Origin: JANMGV01 sp037440405
GTDB lineage: Bacteria > Planctomycetota > Planctomycetia > Pirellulales > Pirellulaceae
DNA: 64,000 nt
Reading direction: 5' to 3'
Assembly: GCA_037440405.1 (NCBI GenBank)
Contig: JBBIUE010000014.1
Location: 10,035-74,034, forward strand
Of the stretch, positions 24,821-33,779 are shown one piece after another. Made by a program: the position numbers and the translations under genes. The notes under the pieces are model-generated. The model was not told where the DNA came from and made no database searches. It saw nothing but the letters and a program-made list of their open reading frames with translations. How positions within the stretch are numbered: the stretch's first letter is position 1; the number at the start of each line of letters is the position of its first letter.

Positions 24821-26071
24821 ATGTCAGCCGTTGTAGTCACTGGATTAGGCATCGTTTCTCCCCTTGGCATCGGATTGGATTCGGTAGAGAAGAGCTTGCG
24901 CGAAGGTCGTACTGGCATTGCGAGATTGGAATTGCCGAATCACGAAGAGCAGCGGACCTGGCTCGTGGCGAATGTGAGCAGCTTTGATCCCAAGGAATGG
25001 GTGACGCCGCGCAAGAGCATTAAGTTGATGTCGCGCGAGACGCAGATGGGTTTCGCCGCTGCCGTCGCTGCATTTCAAAATGCGGGACATCGAGTCGGAG
25101 AATTCTCGCCCGACCGGCTTGGCGTCCTGTTCGGAAGTTCGTTGATTTTCAGCGAGTTTACTTCGCTGTCTTCAGCGGTTCAGGCTTGCACCGTGGAAGG
25201 CAAGATCGATCATCGGTTGTGGGGAGAAAAGATGCGTGAGCAGATCGATCCCCTTTGGCTTCTCCGTTCACTTCCCAACATGCCTGCTTGCCACGTGAGT
25301 ATCGCATTGGATGCTCGAGGGCCGTGCAACACGCTGACGGTCGAAGAAACGTCAGGGCTTGCCGCTCTTAGCGAAGCCGCCATGGCGATTCAACAAGGTA
25401 AGGCAGATATCATGGTGGTCGGAGTTGCTGGAGGACGAACGAACGGTACACGGCTCCTTCAGCGACATGAATGCTTGTTCACTCCGTCAAGCAATCCTGA
25501 GTTATCGTGCCGGCCTTTCGATGAAGGGCGCGATGGCACCGTTCCTGCGGAGGGCGCCGCCGCTTGCGTCTTGGAATCCGAGTCGTTCGCTCGGAAACGC
25601 GGTGCGAATATCCTCGCGACCTTGGATTCGTGGGGAAATCGATTTGCAAAACCTGCTGAGCCTCTCGGGGCAAGTTCTCGATCTGTGAAAGGGGCCATCG
25701 AGGCGGCACTTCATCGAAGTCGTTTCGATCTCGAAGATATCGATTTTGTCCTGGCTTCTGCCAACGGATCGATTCTCATCGACCGAGCGGAATCCCAAGG
25801 CATTCATCAGGTAGGCAAACTGCCAGCGACTTCGTTGAAGAGCCGTTTTGGTGACGCAGCATCTGGTTCAGGTCTGATCGAACTCGTGGCGGGCATTGTC
25901 GCTGTTCGCGATGGCATGATTCCACACACCCTTTTTCATCGCAAAACGGCTTCCGATTGTCCGTGCCCAGTGATCTTCGAGGCACCGAGGATTCCGAAGC
26001 ACCGCCGACTAATCCAGATATCAAGCACGCCGCACGGTCACTGCATGGCCGCTCTCTTCTCGATTGGGTAG
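24821..26071 (+). CDS. Ketosynthase-like protein lacking the catalytic triad
   Basis: A 416-aa protein with the full thiolase fold of beta-ketoacyl-ACP synthase II (start VVVTGLGIVSPLG; GPCNTLTVEETSG; ADIMVVGVAGG). All three catalytic positions differ from the active enzyme: the nucleophile Cys aligns with E176 (TVEETSG for TACATG), the first His is missing (ASANGS for NAHGTS), and the second His aligns with D345 (KSRFGD for KxxxGH). It therefore cannot condense. Comparable inactive partners (chain-length factors) pair with active ketosynthases, and none is next door. ATG at 24821, four bases after the GNAT stop. It could be a structural partner, a decarboxylase-like relative, or an acyl-binding protein. 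Confidence 0.85.
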   Translation: MSAVVVTGLGIVSPLGIGLDSVEKSLREGRTGIARLELPNHEEQRTWLVANVSSFDPKEWVTPRKSIKLMSRETQMGFAAAVAAFQNAGHRVGEFSPDRLGVLFGSSLIFSEFTSLSSAVQACTVEGKIDHRLWGEKMREQIDPLWLLRSLPNMPACHVSIALDARGPCNTLTVEETSGLAALSEAAMAIQQGKADIMVVGVAGGRTNGTRLLQRHECLFTPSSNPELSCRPFDEGRDGTVPAEGAAACVLESESFARKRGANILATLDSWGNRFAKPAEPLGASSRSVKGAIEAALHRSRFDLEDIDFVLASANGSILIDRAESQGIHQVGKLPATSLKSRFGDAASGSGLIELVAGIVAVRDGMIPHTLFHRKTASDCPCPVIFEAPRIPKHRRLIQISSTPHGHCMAALFSIG

Positions 26072-26260
26072 CGGGATTGAATGCCTTGGTCCGCGCGCGG
26101 TGCAGCTTCATCCAATGCCTAAGTCGATGTCGGATACGTTGGAGGCAATCATTGATTTTAGACTGGCGAAACCGTGTGTTGCTCCACGAGCTCCCCTAGG
26201 ACGTTTGCTGGTAGCTGGACAGGGATTAGAATGACGCGGTTCATTATTGGAGGCGAAGCC

Positions 26261-27685
26261 ATGATCCTACTGCAGAAATTCTGTCGGTTCACGCTTGCGA
26301 TTGTCGTCATCTTTATCCCGATTGCATCGAACCTTTTGGCCCAAGAGGTTTCGCATCTAAGAGTGGGTTTTGGTCGAACGGATATCACCCCTAAGAGGCC
26401 GACTCCGATGGCTGGATATTACCACGTTCGGTTGTCTGAGGATTGGCACGATCCCTTATGGAGCCGCGCTACGGTGCTATCCGATGGCGACAAAACAGCA
26501 GCGCTGATACACCTCGATCTCATTGCGACAACCAAATGGCTCGTCCGAGAATCCCGACAGTTGATCGAATCGCGGACGGGGATTCCGGCGGATCACGTCA
26601 TGATATCGGCATCGCATTCGCACACTGGCCCGGTCCTGAGCGATCCGGATGAAGGCCGCCAGCGATCGCTGGGAGGCGATCGTGACGAGGCGAAGCGTTA
26701 TATGTCAGAACTTCCAGTAATGATCGTGTCGTCGGTCGAACTGGCATTGAGCAATCTTCACGATTCCACGCTCCAAGTCGCAATTGGATCGGAGCCCTTC
26801 TTAGGTTTCAATCGTCGATTCTTTATGAAAGATGGTTCGGTCGGTTGGAATCCCGGTAAGCTTAACCCGAACATCGTTCGTCCCGCCGGGCCGACAGATG
26901 ATTCGCTACCTTTGATTTTGTTCTCTGACTCGGAGAGCGAGCAACCGCTCGGCGTGCATGCCAACTTCGCGATCCATTTGGATACGGTTGGAGGGACGGC
27001 GTGGAGTGCCGACGCTCCCTTCACCATGGAGCAGTGCTTGCAAAGAGTCTTTGGTGACCAGTTTCACGTTCAATATACGACCGGCTGTTGTGGAGACATC
27101 AACCATCTCGACGTCAGTCACGCTCGACCACAAAAAGGGCATGGCGAGGCGGCTCGTATCGGCACACGATTGGCAGCATCGATGCTCCGGTCGCTGAACG
27201 ATTTCACGTCTGCGGAGGGTACATCTCTTCATGTGACGACGGAACAGATTCTGCTCCCCGCCCGAGAGACTCCTCAAGATCGAATTGCTTGGGCAAAGGA
27301 AATCGCGGTCAAAGCAGCGGCGCCGCAGCAGCCCCCGTTTCTCGAGATGGTCGAAGCATTTCGGATTCTCGATACGCACGAACGAAATGAGCAACCCATT
27401 CAAGTCGAAGTCCAGGTGATTACGCTGGGACGGGAAATCGCCTGGATCAGTTTGCCTGGCGAGATCTTTGTCCAGTTGGGTCTTGCCATCAAAGACGGAT
27501 CCCCTTTCCGCATCAATATGATCAATGAATTAGCGAACGGTTCCGTTGGTTACATCCCCACACAACAAGCGTACGGACAAGGTCATTACGAAGTCATTTC
27601 AGCGCGCGTCGCCGAAGGGTCCGGTGAAATGTTGGTCGCGTCCGCATTGCGACAATTGAAGAGTCATTTTGCGATGAAGCCATGA
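26261..27685 (+). CDS. Neutral/alkaline ceramidase-like exported hydrolase
   Basis: A 474-aa exported enzyme of the neutral/alkaline non-lysosomal ceramidase family. The start at 26261 has TTGGAGG eight bases upstream and gives a signal peptide (LAIVVIFIPIASNLLA). The mature part begins with the family motif GFGRTDITP, and the zinc-binding histidines are visible in ISASHSHTGP; a later HANFAIHLD and TTGCCGDINH complete the site. Ceramidases split the amide of ceramide, but planctomycete members are numerous and natural substrates are unknown. The C-terminal immunoglobulin-like domain of true ceramidases appears short or absent. It overlaps smpB by 4 bp (ATGA). Confidence 0.88.
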   Translation: MILLQKFCRFTLAIVVIFIPIASNLLAQEVSHLRVGFGRTDITPKRPTPMAGYYHVRLSEDWHDPLWSRATVLSDGDKTAALIHLDLIATTKWLVRESRQLIESRTGIPADHVMISASHSHTGPVLSDPDEGRQRSLGGDRDEAKRYMSELPVMIVSSVELALSNLHDSTLQVAIGSEPFLGFNRRFFMKDGSVGWNPGKLNPNIVRPAGPTDDSLPLILFSDSESEQPLGVHANFAIHLDTVGGTAWSADAPFTMEQCLQRVFGDQFHVQYTTGCCGDINHLDVSHARPQKGHGEAARIGTRLAASMLRSLNDFTSAEGTSLHVTTEQILLPARETPQDRIAWAKEIAVKAAAPQQPPFLEMVEAFRILDTHERNEQPIQVEVQVITLGREIAWISLPGEIFVQLGLAIKDGSPFRINMINELANGSVGYIPTQQAYGQGHYEVISARVAEGSGEMLVASALRQLKSHFAMKP

Positions 27686-28212
27686 ATAAGAAAAAACCAC
27701 AACCTACGGCTCCATCTCCGTCAACGACCAAGAGTAGATCGGGCAAGACGGTGGATCCGGGTCGAACGATGATTTCTGAAAATCGTAAAGCTCGGCATTC
27801 CTATGAAATTCTTGAGTCACTCGAATGCGGAATCGTGTTGGTCGGTAGCGAAGTCAAGAGCCTTCGGAACGGAAAATGCTCGTTAGACGAGTCCTACGCC
27901 CGGGTCAAGGACGGCGAGTTGTGGTTGGTTGGTTGCGATATTCCGGAGTACAAGCAGGCAACGTTTTGGAATCACCCAACGAAACGCCCCAGAAAACTCT
28001 TATTGCGAAGCCGTGAGCTTAAACGTTTTGTCGGAAAAGCAACAGAAAAGGGACTGACGCTCGTTCCGTTGCAGATGTACTTCAACGAGCGAGGCTTGGC
28101 GAAATGTGTCATCGCCATTGGTCGCGGCAAGAAGTTGCATGACAAACGAGAGACGATGAAGAAGGCGGACGCACAGCGTCAAATTCAAAGGGCACTTCGC
28201 CGGAAAGCTTAG
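27682..28212 (+). CDS. smpB: SsrA-binding protein SmpB
   Basis: Binds tmRNA and brings it to stalled ribosomes for trans-translation. The 176-aa protein has an extra N-terminal stretch of about 30 residues rich in Lys, Pro, Ser and Thr before the conserved core ISENRKARHSYEILE. Family motifs SEVKSLRNGKCSL, ESYARVKDGELWL and GRGKKLHDKRETMKK follow, with a basic C-terminal tail. Its ATG overlaps the TGA of the ceramidase-like gene, so it probably depends on that transcript at least in part. Confidence 0.96.
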   Translation: MNKKKPQPTAPSPSTTKSRSGKTVDPGRTMISENRKARHSYEILESLECGIVLVGSEVKSLRNGKCSLDESYARVKDGELWLVGCDIPEYKQATFWNHPTKRPRKLLLRSRELKRFVGKATEKGLTLVPLQMYFNERGLAKCVIAIGRGKKLHDKRETMKKADAQRQIQRALRRKA

Positions 28213-28276
28213 TCGTGATATAACCTTGGAGAGCTTACCAAGTTGGTTTCTGCGACCTCCTCCTTGAGTGTTGGAG

Positions 28277-28295
28277 CGTGTTCGCGTTGAACACG
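28277..28295. repeat. 19-bp perfect palindrome between smpB and the RidA gene
   Basis: CGTGTTC-GCGTT-GAACACG (28277-28283 and 28289-28295). No T-run follows, so it is either a weak transcript end or a binding site upstream of the RidA gene at 28418. Confidence 0.45.
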
Positions 28296-28417
28296 AGGAA
28301 TTGCCGCAGAACTTTGGTCCGAAGGCTCGATTTCGATAGCTGCGTCGAAGATCGGTGATCGTTCGTAGCAGTCGTCCCCACCCATTGCTTTTCCCCTTAC
28401 CCTAAGAGTTGAAGATC

Positions 28418-28879
28418 ATGTCCGCTGAAAAGAAGCTTGCCGAGCTCGGATGGGTGCTTCCACCCGCACCGAAGCCTATCGGATTGTATAAACCCATGTT
28501 GATTGTTGGAAATCTCGCATATCTTTCCGGTCATGGGCCTTTACGGGCAGACGGTACCTTGATGCTGGGCCGCGTCGGCGATGACTTGTCCATTGAAGAA
28601 GGTCAAGCCGCAGCTAGACAGGTTGGACTCGCCATGTTGGCCACGTTACGATCGGGACTCGGCAGTTTGGATCGAGTGGTACGCGTCGTCAAATTGCTTG
28701 GTTTGGTTCGTTGCACGGATGCCTTCGATCAACAACCCGCCGTTGTCAATGGCTGCAGCCAGCTCTTCGTCGATCTATACGGCAGCGACCTCGGGATCGG
28801 CACCCGAAGTGCCATGGGAACCAATGCGTTACCCTCAGGCATGGCAGTCGAAGTGGAGGGAATCTTCGAGATTCACTGA
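28418..28879 (+). CDS. RidA (YjgF/YER057c) family protein
   Basis: A 153-aa protein of the RidA superfamily, whose best-known members hydrolyse reactive enamine/imine intermediates. Seen are the N-terminal LAELGWVLPPAPKPIG, the LAYLSGHGPL beta-strand and the C-terminal GIGTRSAMGTNALPSGMAVEVEGIFEI. At the position of the RidA catalytic arginine the sequence reads GTRSAMG, so R is plausibly retained. ATG at 28418; a TTG at 28409 would add three residues. It heads a run with (methyl)citrate synthase 55 bp downstream. Confidence 0.85.
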   Translation: MSAEKKLAELGWVLPPAPKPIGLYKPMLIVGNLAYLSGHGPLRADGTLMLGRVGDDLSIEEGQAAARQVGLAMLATLRSGLGSLDRVVRVVKLLGLVRCTDAFDQQPAVVNGCSQLFVDLYGSDLGIGTRSAMGTNALPSGMAVEVEGIFEIH

Positions 28880-28934
28880 TTCACTTTCTGTTCAACATCG
28901 TCTTGAGTTCCAAGTCGCTTCTCGGAGAAATCGC

Positions 28935-30050
28935 ATGACCAGTTCGACCGCAGGATTAGCTGGTGTTGTTGCCGGCCACACAGGACTGAGTACCGTCGGC
29001 AAGGAAGGAGCCGGGCTGACTTATCGAGGTTACTCGATCGAAGACTTGTGCACGTTCGGCTCGTTCGAGCAGGTTGCCTACTTGCTGCTGTACGGTGAAC
29101 TGCCAACGGGGAGTGAATTGTCCGCCTTTCAGCAACGGCTTCGATCAAAGCGAGCCCTTCCCTCTCCTCTGATGGTTGCCTTGGAACAATTGCCGGCCAG
29201 CGCTCACCCCATGGACGTGTTGAGGACGGGATGCTCCGTTTTGGGATGCCTCGAGCCTGAGCAGCAACCTTCGGAACAACATCGCGTCTCCGAGAGGTTG
29301 CTGGCTTGTTTGCCCTCCGTCTTGCTTTACTGGTATCACTTCTCCCACTCCGGCAAGCGGATCGATACCGACGGGGATGACGAATCGATTGCGAGCCATT
29401 TTCTGCATATGCTGCACGGCAAATCACCGTTGGAAAGTCACCAACGCTGCATGGACGTCGCTTTGGTCTTGTATGCGGAGCATGAATTCAACGCTTCCAC
29501 GTTTACCGCGAGGATTTGTGCATCAACGCTTTCTGACCTGTATTCGTGTATCACGGCGGGCATTGGGACACTTCGCGGACCGCTTCACGGAGGCGCGAAC
29601 GAAGCCGCCATGGAACTGATTGATCAGTTCCGATCTGCCGAGGATGCAGAACGCGGTTTGCTCGAGATGCTTGCTCGAAAGGCCAAAATCATGGGGTTTG
29701 GCCACCGAGTCTACAAGAAAAATGATCCTCGATCCGATGTCATCAAGCAGTGGGCCAAGCAGTTATGCGATGAGACAGGGAACAAGACTTTGTACGAAGT
29801 TTCAGAGCGCATTGAATCGGTCATGCTTCGAGAGAAGAAAATCTATCCGAACCTCGATTTCTACAGTGCGTCTGCATTTCGATGCATGGGGATTCCGACC
29901 CCGATGTTCACGCCGATCTTCGTCTTATCGCGAGTAACGGGTTGGTCAGCACATGTCTTTGAGCAGCGAGCTGACAACCGTCTCATCCGACCCTCCGCGG
30001 ATTATACGGGTCCCGCTCCCCGAGCTTGGGTCCCCATTGAACAACGATAA
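28935..30050 (+). CDS. Citrate/2-methylcitrate synthase
   Basis: A 371-aa synthase condensing oxaloacetate with acetyl-CoA or propionyl-CoA. The start at 28935 has GGAGAAA upstream and opens with the LAGVVAGHTGLS segment typical of the short, methylcitrate-like type. Catalytic histidines are in LHGGANE and GFGHRVYK, and the catalytic Asp falls in NLDFYSA. Length and the LAGVVAG start favour 2-methylcitrate synthase or a dual enzyme over the large allosteric GltA, but prpB and prpD are absent nearby. It shares an apparent operon with RidA and an enoyl-CoA hydratase. Confidence 0.92.
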   Translation: MTSSTAGLAGVVAGHTGLSTVGKEGAGLTYRGYSIEDLCTFGSFEQVAYLLLYGELPTGSELSAFQQRLRSKRALPSPLMVALEQLPASAHPMDVLRTGCSVLGCLEPEQQPSEQHRVSERLLACLPSVLLYWYHFSHSGKRIDTDGDDESIASHFLHMLHGKSPLESHQRCMDVALVLYAEHEFNASTFTARICASTLSDLYSCITAGIGTLRGPLHGGANEAAMELIDQFRSAEDAERGLLEMLARKAKIMGFGHRVYKKNDPRSDVIKQWAKQLCDETGNKTLYEVSERIESVMLREKKIYPNLDFYSASAFRCMGIPTPMFTPIFVLSRVTGWSAHVFEQRADNRLIRPSADYTGPAPRAWVPIEQR

Positions 30051-30118
30051 GAGGGTTGCTTCAAGTAACCGGAAAACGTTGAGGTTTTGATTTACAACGT
30101 TCACCCGATCAGAGAGCA

Positions 30119-30991
30119 ATGAAAGCATTGACTCATTTCCGAATCGAGGAAATTCCCAACGAAGGTGTCGTGGTTTGGTTCGATGTTGCGGGTCGTTCCG
30201 TCAACGTTTTTTTCGAAGAAGTGTTCGATGATTTGGAGCGATTGTTGGAAGAATTGGAGGATTATCCCTCCTCAACCTCCTGCCTGATTCGTTCAGCAAA
30301 GGCATCTGGATTTGGTGCGGGAGCGGACCTCAAGCGGATCGGCAGTATCGATCGTGAGGATGAAGTGCAATCGTTCCTGAAGCGAGGGCAGGACCTTTTC
30401 GATCGATGCTCGAACCTCAAAATTCCAACAGTTGTTTTGGTGGAAGGGGTATGCCTCGGCGGAGTCATGGAGTTCGCTCTGACAGCACGGTTCCGAGTCG
30501 GAGTCAAGTCCGAACGATTTCAAATCGGCATGCCGGAGACGAAGCTTGGTCTGATTCCGGGATGGGGCGGAACACAACGACTTCCGAGATTGGTGGGGTA
30601 CCAACTCGGTCTTGAAATGCTGGTTCATGGGAATGCTCTTTCGATCGAACAATCGCGGGCCTGTGGATTGATCGATGCGGCTTTGGATGAAGCTTTTGAG
30701 AAACTCTCGCCGAGCCAACTGATTGGCATCGCTTCGGAGGCGAGGGCGAGGTTTACTCAGTCGAATGGGGACCCTACCGATACTCATTTCGATGTTGATC
30801 GGTGGATCGAGGAATACCGAAAACAATCCAACTCGAATCCATCGATGGCTCAGCAGGCGGTGATCGAGGCGGTGCGATTGGGGAGTGAGAGGTCCTTTCA
30901 ATCCGGCTTGGACGCGGAACGCAATCAGTTTTTCCACTTGTTAGTCTCCCAGGAAGTTCGATCCGCACTCGAACGATTCACGAAGAAGTAG
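30119..30991 (+). CDS. Enoyl-CoA hydratase/isomerase
   Basis: A 290-aa crotonase-fold protein. The oxyanion-hole segment GFGAGADLKRIG and the two catalytic glutamates (in CLGGVMEFALTARFR and MPETKLGLIPGWGG) are intact, so hydratase activity is likely. The sequence is closest in style to the N-terminal domain of FadB/FadJ, without the dehydrogenase half. ATG at 30119. It follows citrate synthase by 68 bp and precedes the DUF4432 gene by 23 bp. Confidence 0.92.
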   Translation: MKALTHFRIEEIPNEGVVVWFDVAGRSVNVFFEEVFDDLERLLEELEDYPSSTSCLIRSAKASGFGAGADLKRIGSIDREDEVQSFLKRGQDLFDRCSNLKIPTVVLVEGVCLGGVMEFALTARFRVGVKSERFQIGMPETKLGLIPGWGGTQRLPRLVGYQLGLEMLVHGNALSIEQSRACGLIDAALDEAFEKLSPSQLIGIASEARARFTQSNGDPTDTHFDVDRWIEEYRKQSNSNPSMAQQAVIEAVRLGSERSFQSGLDAERNQFFHLLVSQEVRSALERFTKK

Positions 30992-31014
30992 CCCCACAAC
31001 GTAAGGTGGAATCC

Positions 31015-32172
31015 ATGCAGAATCAGCAGTGGCATTTGATTTCCCACGGTAGACGCCAAGCCCTGCACGACACCGACGCGATTGCAGTAAAAACCCATTC
31101 GGGTGAGGTCCAACTTCTTTGGGAGCGGCTTGAGGGTGGCAAAAGCAATGGCGTCGATATGCTCACCATCGATACGGGCAGCTTTCGAACCGCAATCTTG
31201 CCGACGCGCGGAATGAGTCTGTGGAAGTGCTGGGTGGGAGATATCGAATTCGGCTGGCAGAGCCCTTGTGAAGGGCCGGTGCATCCATCATTGGTTCCCA
31301 TCAGCGATCCTAGCGGTTTAGGTTGGCTGGACGGCTTTGATGAATTCTTGGTTCGCTGTGGTCTACATTCCAACGGTGCCCCTGAATTCGACGAACGAGG
31401 CCACCTAAAGCACTCCTTGCATGGGCGCATTGGCAACTTACCCGCACATTCTCTGCAAGTCGAAATCGATCCCCTTGCCGACATCGTTGATATTCGCGGG
31501 GTTGTCGATGAGCTACGATTCTTGATCTACGGTCTACGGCTAGAAACGCACATTCGGTTGCATGTTGGACGATCGTCCCTCACCATTTCGGATACAGTCA
31601 CCAACTTGTTTACTAGGCCGACTACGATGCAGATGCTGTACCACATCAACATCGGCCAACCCATTCTGGAGGCCGGTTCGAAGCTAATGGTTCCTGTGCA
31701 GCAAATAGCTCCGCGTGATACCGTCGCCGCAGCGAATATCGATCGCTGGGATACCTTCGATGCACCCACGGACGGTTTTGCCGAGCAGGTTCATTTTGTG
31801 CAACCCTATGCTGACGCCAACGGCTGGTCGACGGCCATGGTCCACGACGTTCAAGGCGAAAAAGGACTTGCCGTTCGATTTGACACGCGGACGCTACCTT
31901 ATTTGATCTTCTGGAAAAACGCCATGGCGGTTGAGGAAGGCTATGTCTTGGGGATCGAGCCGGCGACCGGCTTCCCGAACGTCCGCAGTTTCGAAGAAGC
32001 GCGCGGTCGATTGGTCCAGCTCGTCGGCGGCCAATCCATTACCTTCCGAGTCGAACTTGATTGCCTGTCCACTCGCTATGCTGTCCGCCAAGCGCTCGAC
32101 CACGTCCAGTCATTGCAGAAATCCCCCATCCAAATCGCTCGATCTCCTATGGCAGGCTGGTCATCGACCTAG
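31015..32172 (+). CDS. DUF4432 (aldose-1-epimerase-like) protein
   Basis: A 385-aa protein with the beta-sandwich pattern of the galactose mutarotase superfamily as seen in the DUF4432 group: ILPTRGMSLWK near the N terminus, DGFDEFLVRCGLHSNGAP, HSLHGRIGNLPAH, and later MLYHINIG and GIEPATGFPN. Histidines and Glu at these sites match the sugar-binding cleft, so it probably acts on a sugar or sugar acid. ATG at 31015 has AAGGTGGA upstream. It ends the 28418-32172 run. Confidence 0.85.
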   Translation: MQNQQWHLISHGRRQALHDTDAIAVKTHSGEVQLLWERLEGGKSNGVDMLTIDTGSFRTAILPTRGMSLWKCWVGDIEFGWQSPCEGPVHPSLVPISDPSGLGWLDGFDEFLVRCGLHSNGAPEFDERGHLKHSLHGRIGNLPAHSLQVEIDPLADIVDIRGVVDELRFLIYGLRLETHIRLHVGRSSLTISDTVTNLFTRPTTMQMLYHINIGQPILEAGSKLMVPVQQIAPRDTVAAANIDRWDTFDAPTDGFAEQVHFVQPYADANGWSTAMVHDVQGEKGLAVRFDTRTLPYLIFWKNAMAVEEGYVLGIEPATGFPNVRSFEEARGRLVQLVGGQSITFRVELDCLSTRYAVRQALDHVQSLQKSPIQIARSPMAGWSST

Positions 32173-32816
32173 GCAGGAAACCAGTCGAATCCATGATTTC
32201 TTAATGCACCGAAACGCTCTCCAACACTTTGTCTGCTCTGTATCTGCAACAGCACTGGCAGCTGGCTATCGAGGATGGTCCGATTCGGTTGGAATTCGCT
32301 GCGAATCACAGGATATTACCGAGCATTGAATCTGGCTAGTAGCTCTTGAGGGCCGTTGAGGGGGAAAATGATTCATCGCAAATGGACAATTCGATCATGG
32401 GAGAAAGCGGAAATTGTCGTTGGCTTTAAGCCCCCCTTTTCAAGAGGGGGTAAGTGACTTAGGGAAACGGCGGGGATGTTCCACGATGAATGGCGGTGGA
32501 TGAAACGCTCTTCCGCAGTTCAAGAAGAGAGATTAGAGCGGCATGAGTATGCTCATGCACAAGCCGTTCAGGCCAGGACCGGGGAGGCAGGCCAAGCGAT
32601 TGTCTATGAAATGGTCGAGCCCAGCGGAAATTCAGTTTCTTTTTCAAGATTTCCGTTTCGGACGCGAATGACCTTTCGAAGGGTGTTTCGGACCGAGTGT
32701 GCGGTTCGAGGCGCAAGCCACCGAATGACGGTGTGCCATGGAAAAGAGTTTCGCCTGCCGTTCCTTCCACTAGGCAGGCAGCACATGTCGCGGCTCCACC
32801 AAGGGAGGAACAGGAA
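32173..32816. other. Intergenic region with one G/C hairpin
   Basis: 644 bp. A CCCCC/GGGGG hairpin lies at about 32433-32451 and may end the preceding operon, though no T-run follows. Open frames of 115 (plus) and 144 (minus) codons cross the right half, with no family signature and no good ribosome site. The AAGGGAGGAA ribosome site of the next gene closes the region. Confidence 0.5.
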
Positions 32817-33617
32817 ATGTTGAAGAAAGTAATGATTGGTTCGGCGATTGCAGCAGGTACGGTTGGCTTATTGGTTGGTGCTCCGGCATTCAACTACCTG
32901 AAGTCCGGAGTGTCATCGGCTCGGCAAGCGATCAAAGACGCGATTCCGATCGAAGTCGAGATCAAGCGGGCACGAGACATGATCACCGATCTCAAGCCAG
33001 AGATTTCCGACAACCTGCGGGTCATCGCACGAGAAGAAGTTGAGGTCAAGCGTTTGGGTGAGGAGGTTGAATCCAAGAAGCAGCTATTGGCAAAAGCTCG
33101 CAAGGACATCATGCGTCTGAAGGACGACCTGCAATCGGGAGGCAGCCACTTTGTCTATGCAAGCCGAACGTTCACAGCGGGGCAAGTTAAAGATGACTTG
33201 TCTGCTCGCTTCAAGCAGTTCCAGACCCATGAAGCGACCTTGGCCAAGCTCGAAAAGATTCTCGAAGCTCGTTCCAAGAATTTAGATGCCGCTCGCCGCA
33301 AGCTTGACGAAATGCTTGCTGCAAAGCGACAGCTCGAAGTCGAAGTCGAGAACCTGCAAGCTCGCTTGACCATGGTCCAAGTTGCCGAGACGGCCAGTCA
33401 GGTTGCGGTCAACGATAGCCATTTGAGCCGGACTAGAGACTTACTCAACGAGATTCGCAGCCGAATCGATGTTGCCGAGAAGATGGTCGATCAGGTTGGA
33501 GTTATGACGACCGGATCGATTCCGCTCGAAGAAGACGCCCCAGCGGACTTGATCGATATGATCACCGATTACTTCGGTCCGGGTCGAAGTGAAGTCGAGT
33601 CCCTAGTCAAGAACTAG
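32817..33617 (+). CDS. Membrane-anchored coiled-coil protein
   Basis: A 266-aa protein whose ATG at 32817 is preceded by AAGGGAGGAACAGGAA. A short hydrophobic helix (VMIGSAIAAGTVGLLVGAPA) anchors it, then nearly all the rest is heptad-like coiled coil rich in Glu, Lys and Arg. A SGGSHFVYASRTFTAGQVK interruption near residue 105 looks conserved and may form a small folded element. I recall a similar family in Pirellulales next to kinase and FHA genes, but have no functional assignment. It is followed by a terminator, then an FHA gene. Confidence 0.8.
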   Translation: MLKKVMIGSAIAAGTVGLLVGAPAFNYLKSGVSSARQAIKDAIPIEVEIKRARDMITDLKPEISDNLRVIAREEVEVKRLGEEVESKKQLLAKARKDIMRLKDDLQSGGSHFVYASRTFTAGQVKDDLSARFKQFQTHEATLAKLEKILEARSKNLDAARRKLDEMLAAKRQLEVEVENLQARLTMVQVAETASQVAVNDSHLSRTRDLLNEIRSRIDVAEKMVDQVGVMTTGSIPLEEDAPADLIDMITDYFGPGRSEVESLVKN

Positions 33618-33694
33618 CCTCGGAACGAAGGTTTCTCTGCCAATCAGCTCTGGTTGATGGCAGACCAAAGCAGAAAGTAGGTGGTGAGGGATGA

Positions 33695-33732
33695 ACCGAC
33701 CGGTGGCTGGCAACATCGCCGGTCGGTTTTCT
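33695..33732 (+). terminator. Intrinsic terminator after the coiled-coil gene
   Basis: ACCGACCGG (33695-33703) pairs perfectly with CCGGTCGGT (33719-33727), followed by TTTTCTT. It lies 78 bp after the stop at 33617 and 48 bp before the next start, so it separates or attenuates transcription between the coiled-coil gene and the FHA/kinase genes. Confidence 0.8.
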
Positions 33733-33779
33733 TGGTTGACGAACTGCCGAGTTCTTTTGAAACTGAGAGGAAGCAGATC

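Noticed and set aside
32476..32823. 115-codon plus-strand frame before the coiled-coil gene
   Set aside because: No recognisable domain or ribosome site; Arg-rich composition typical of random frames in this GC range.
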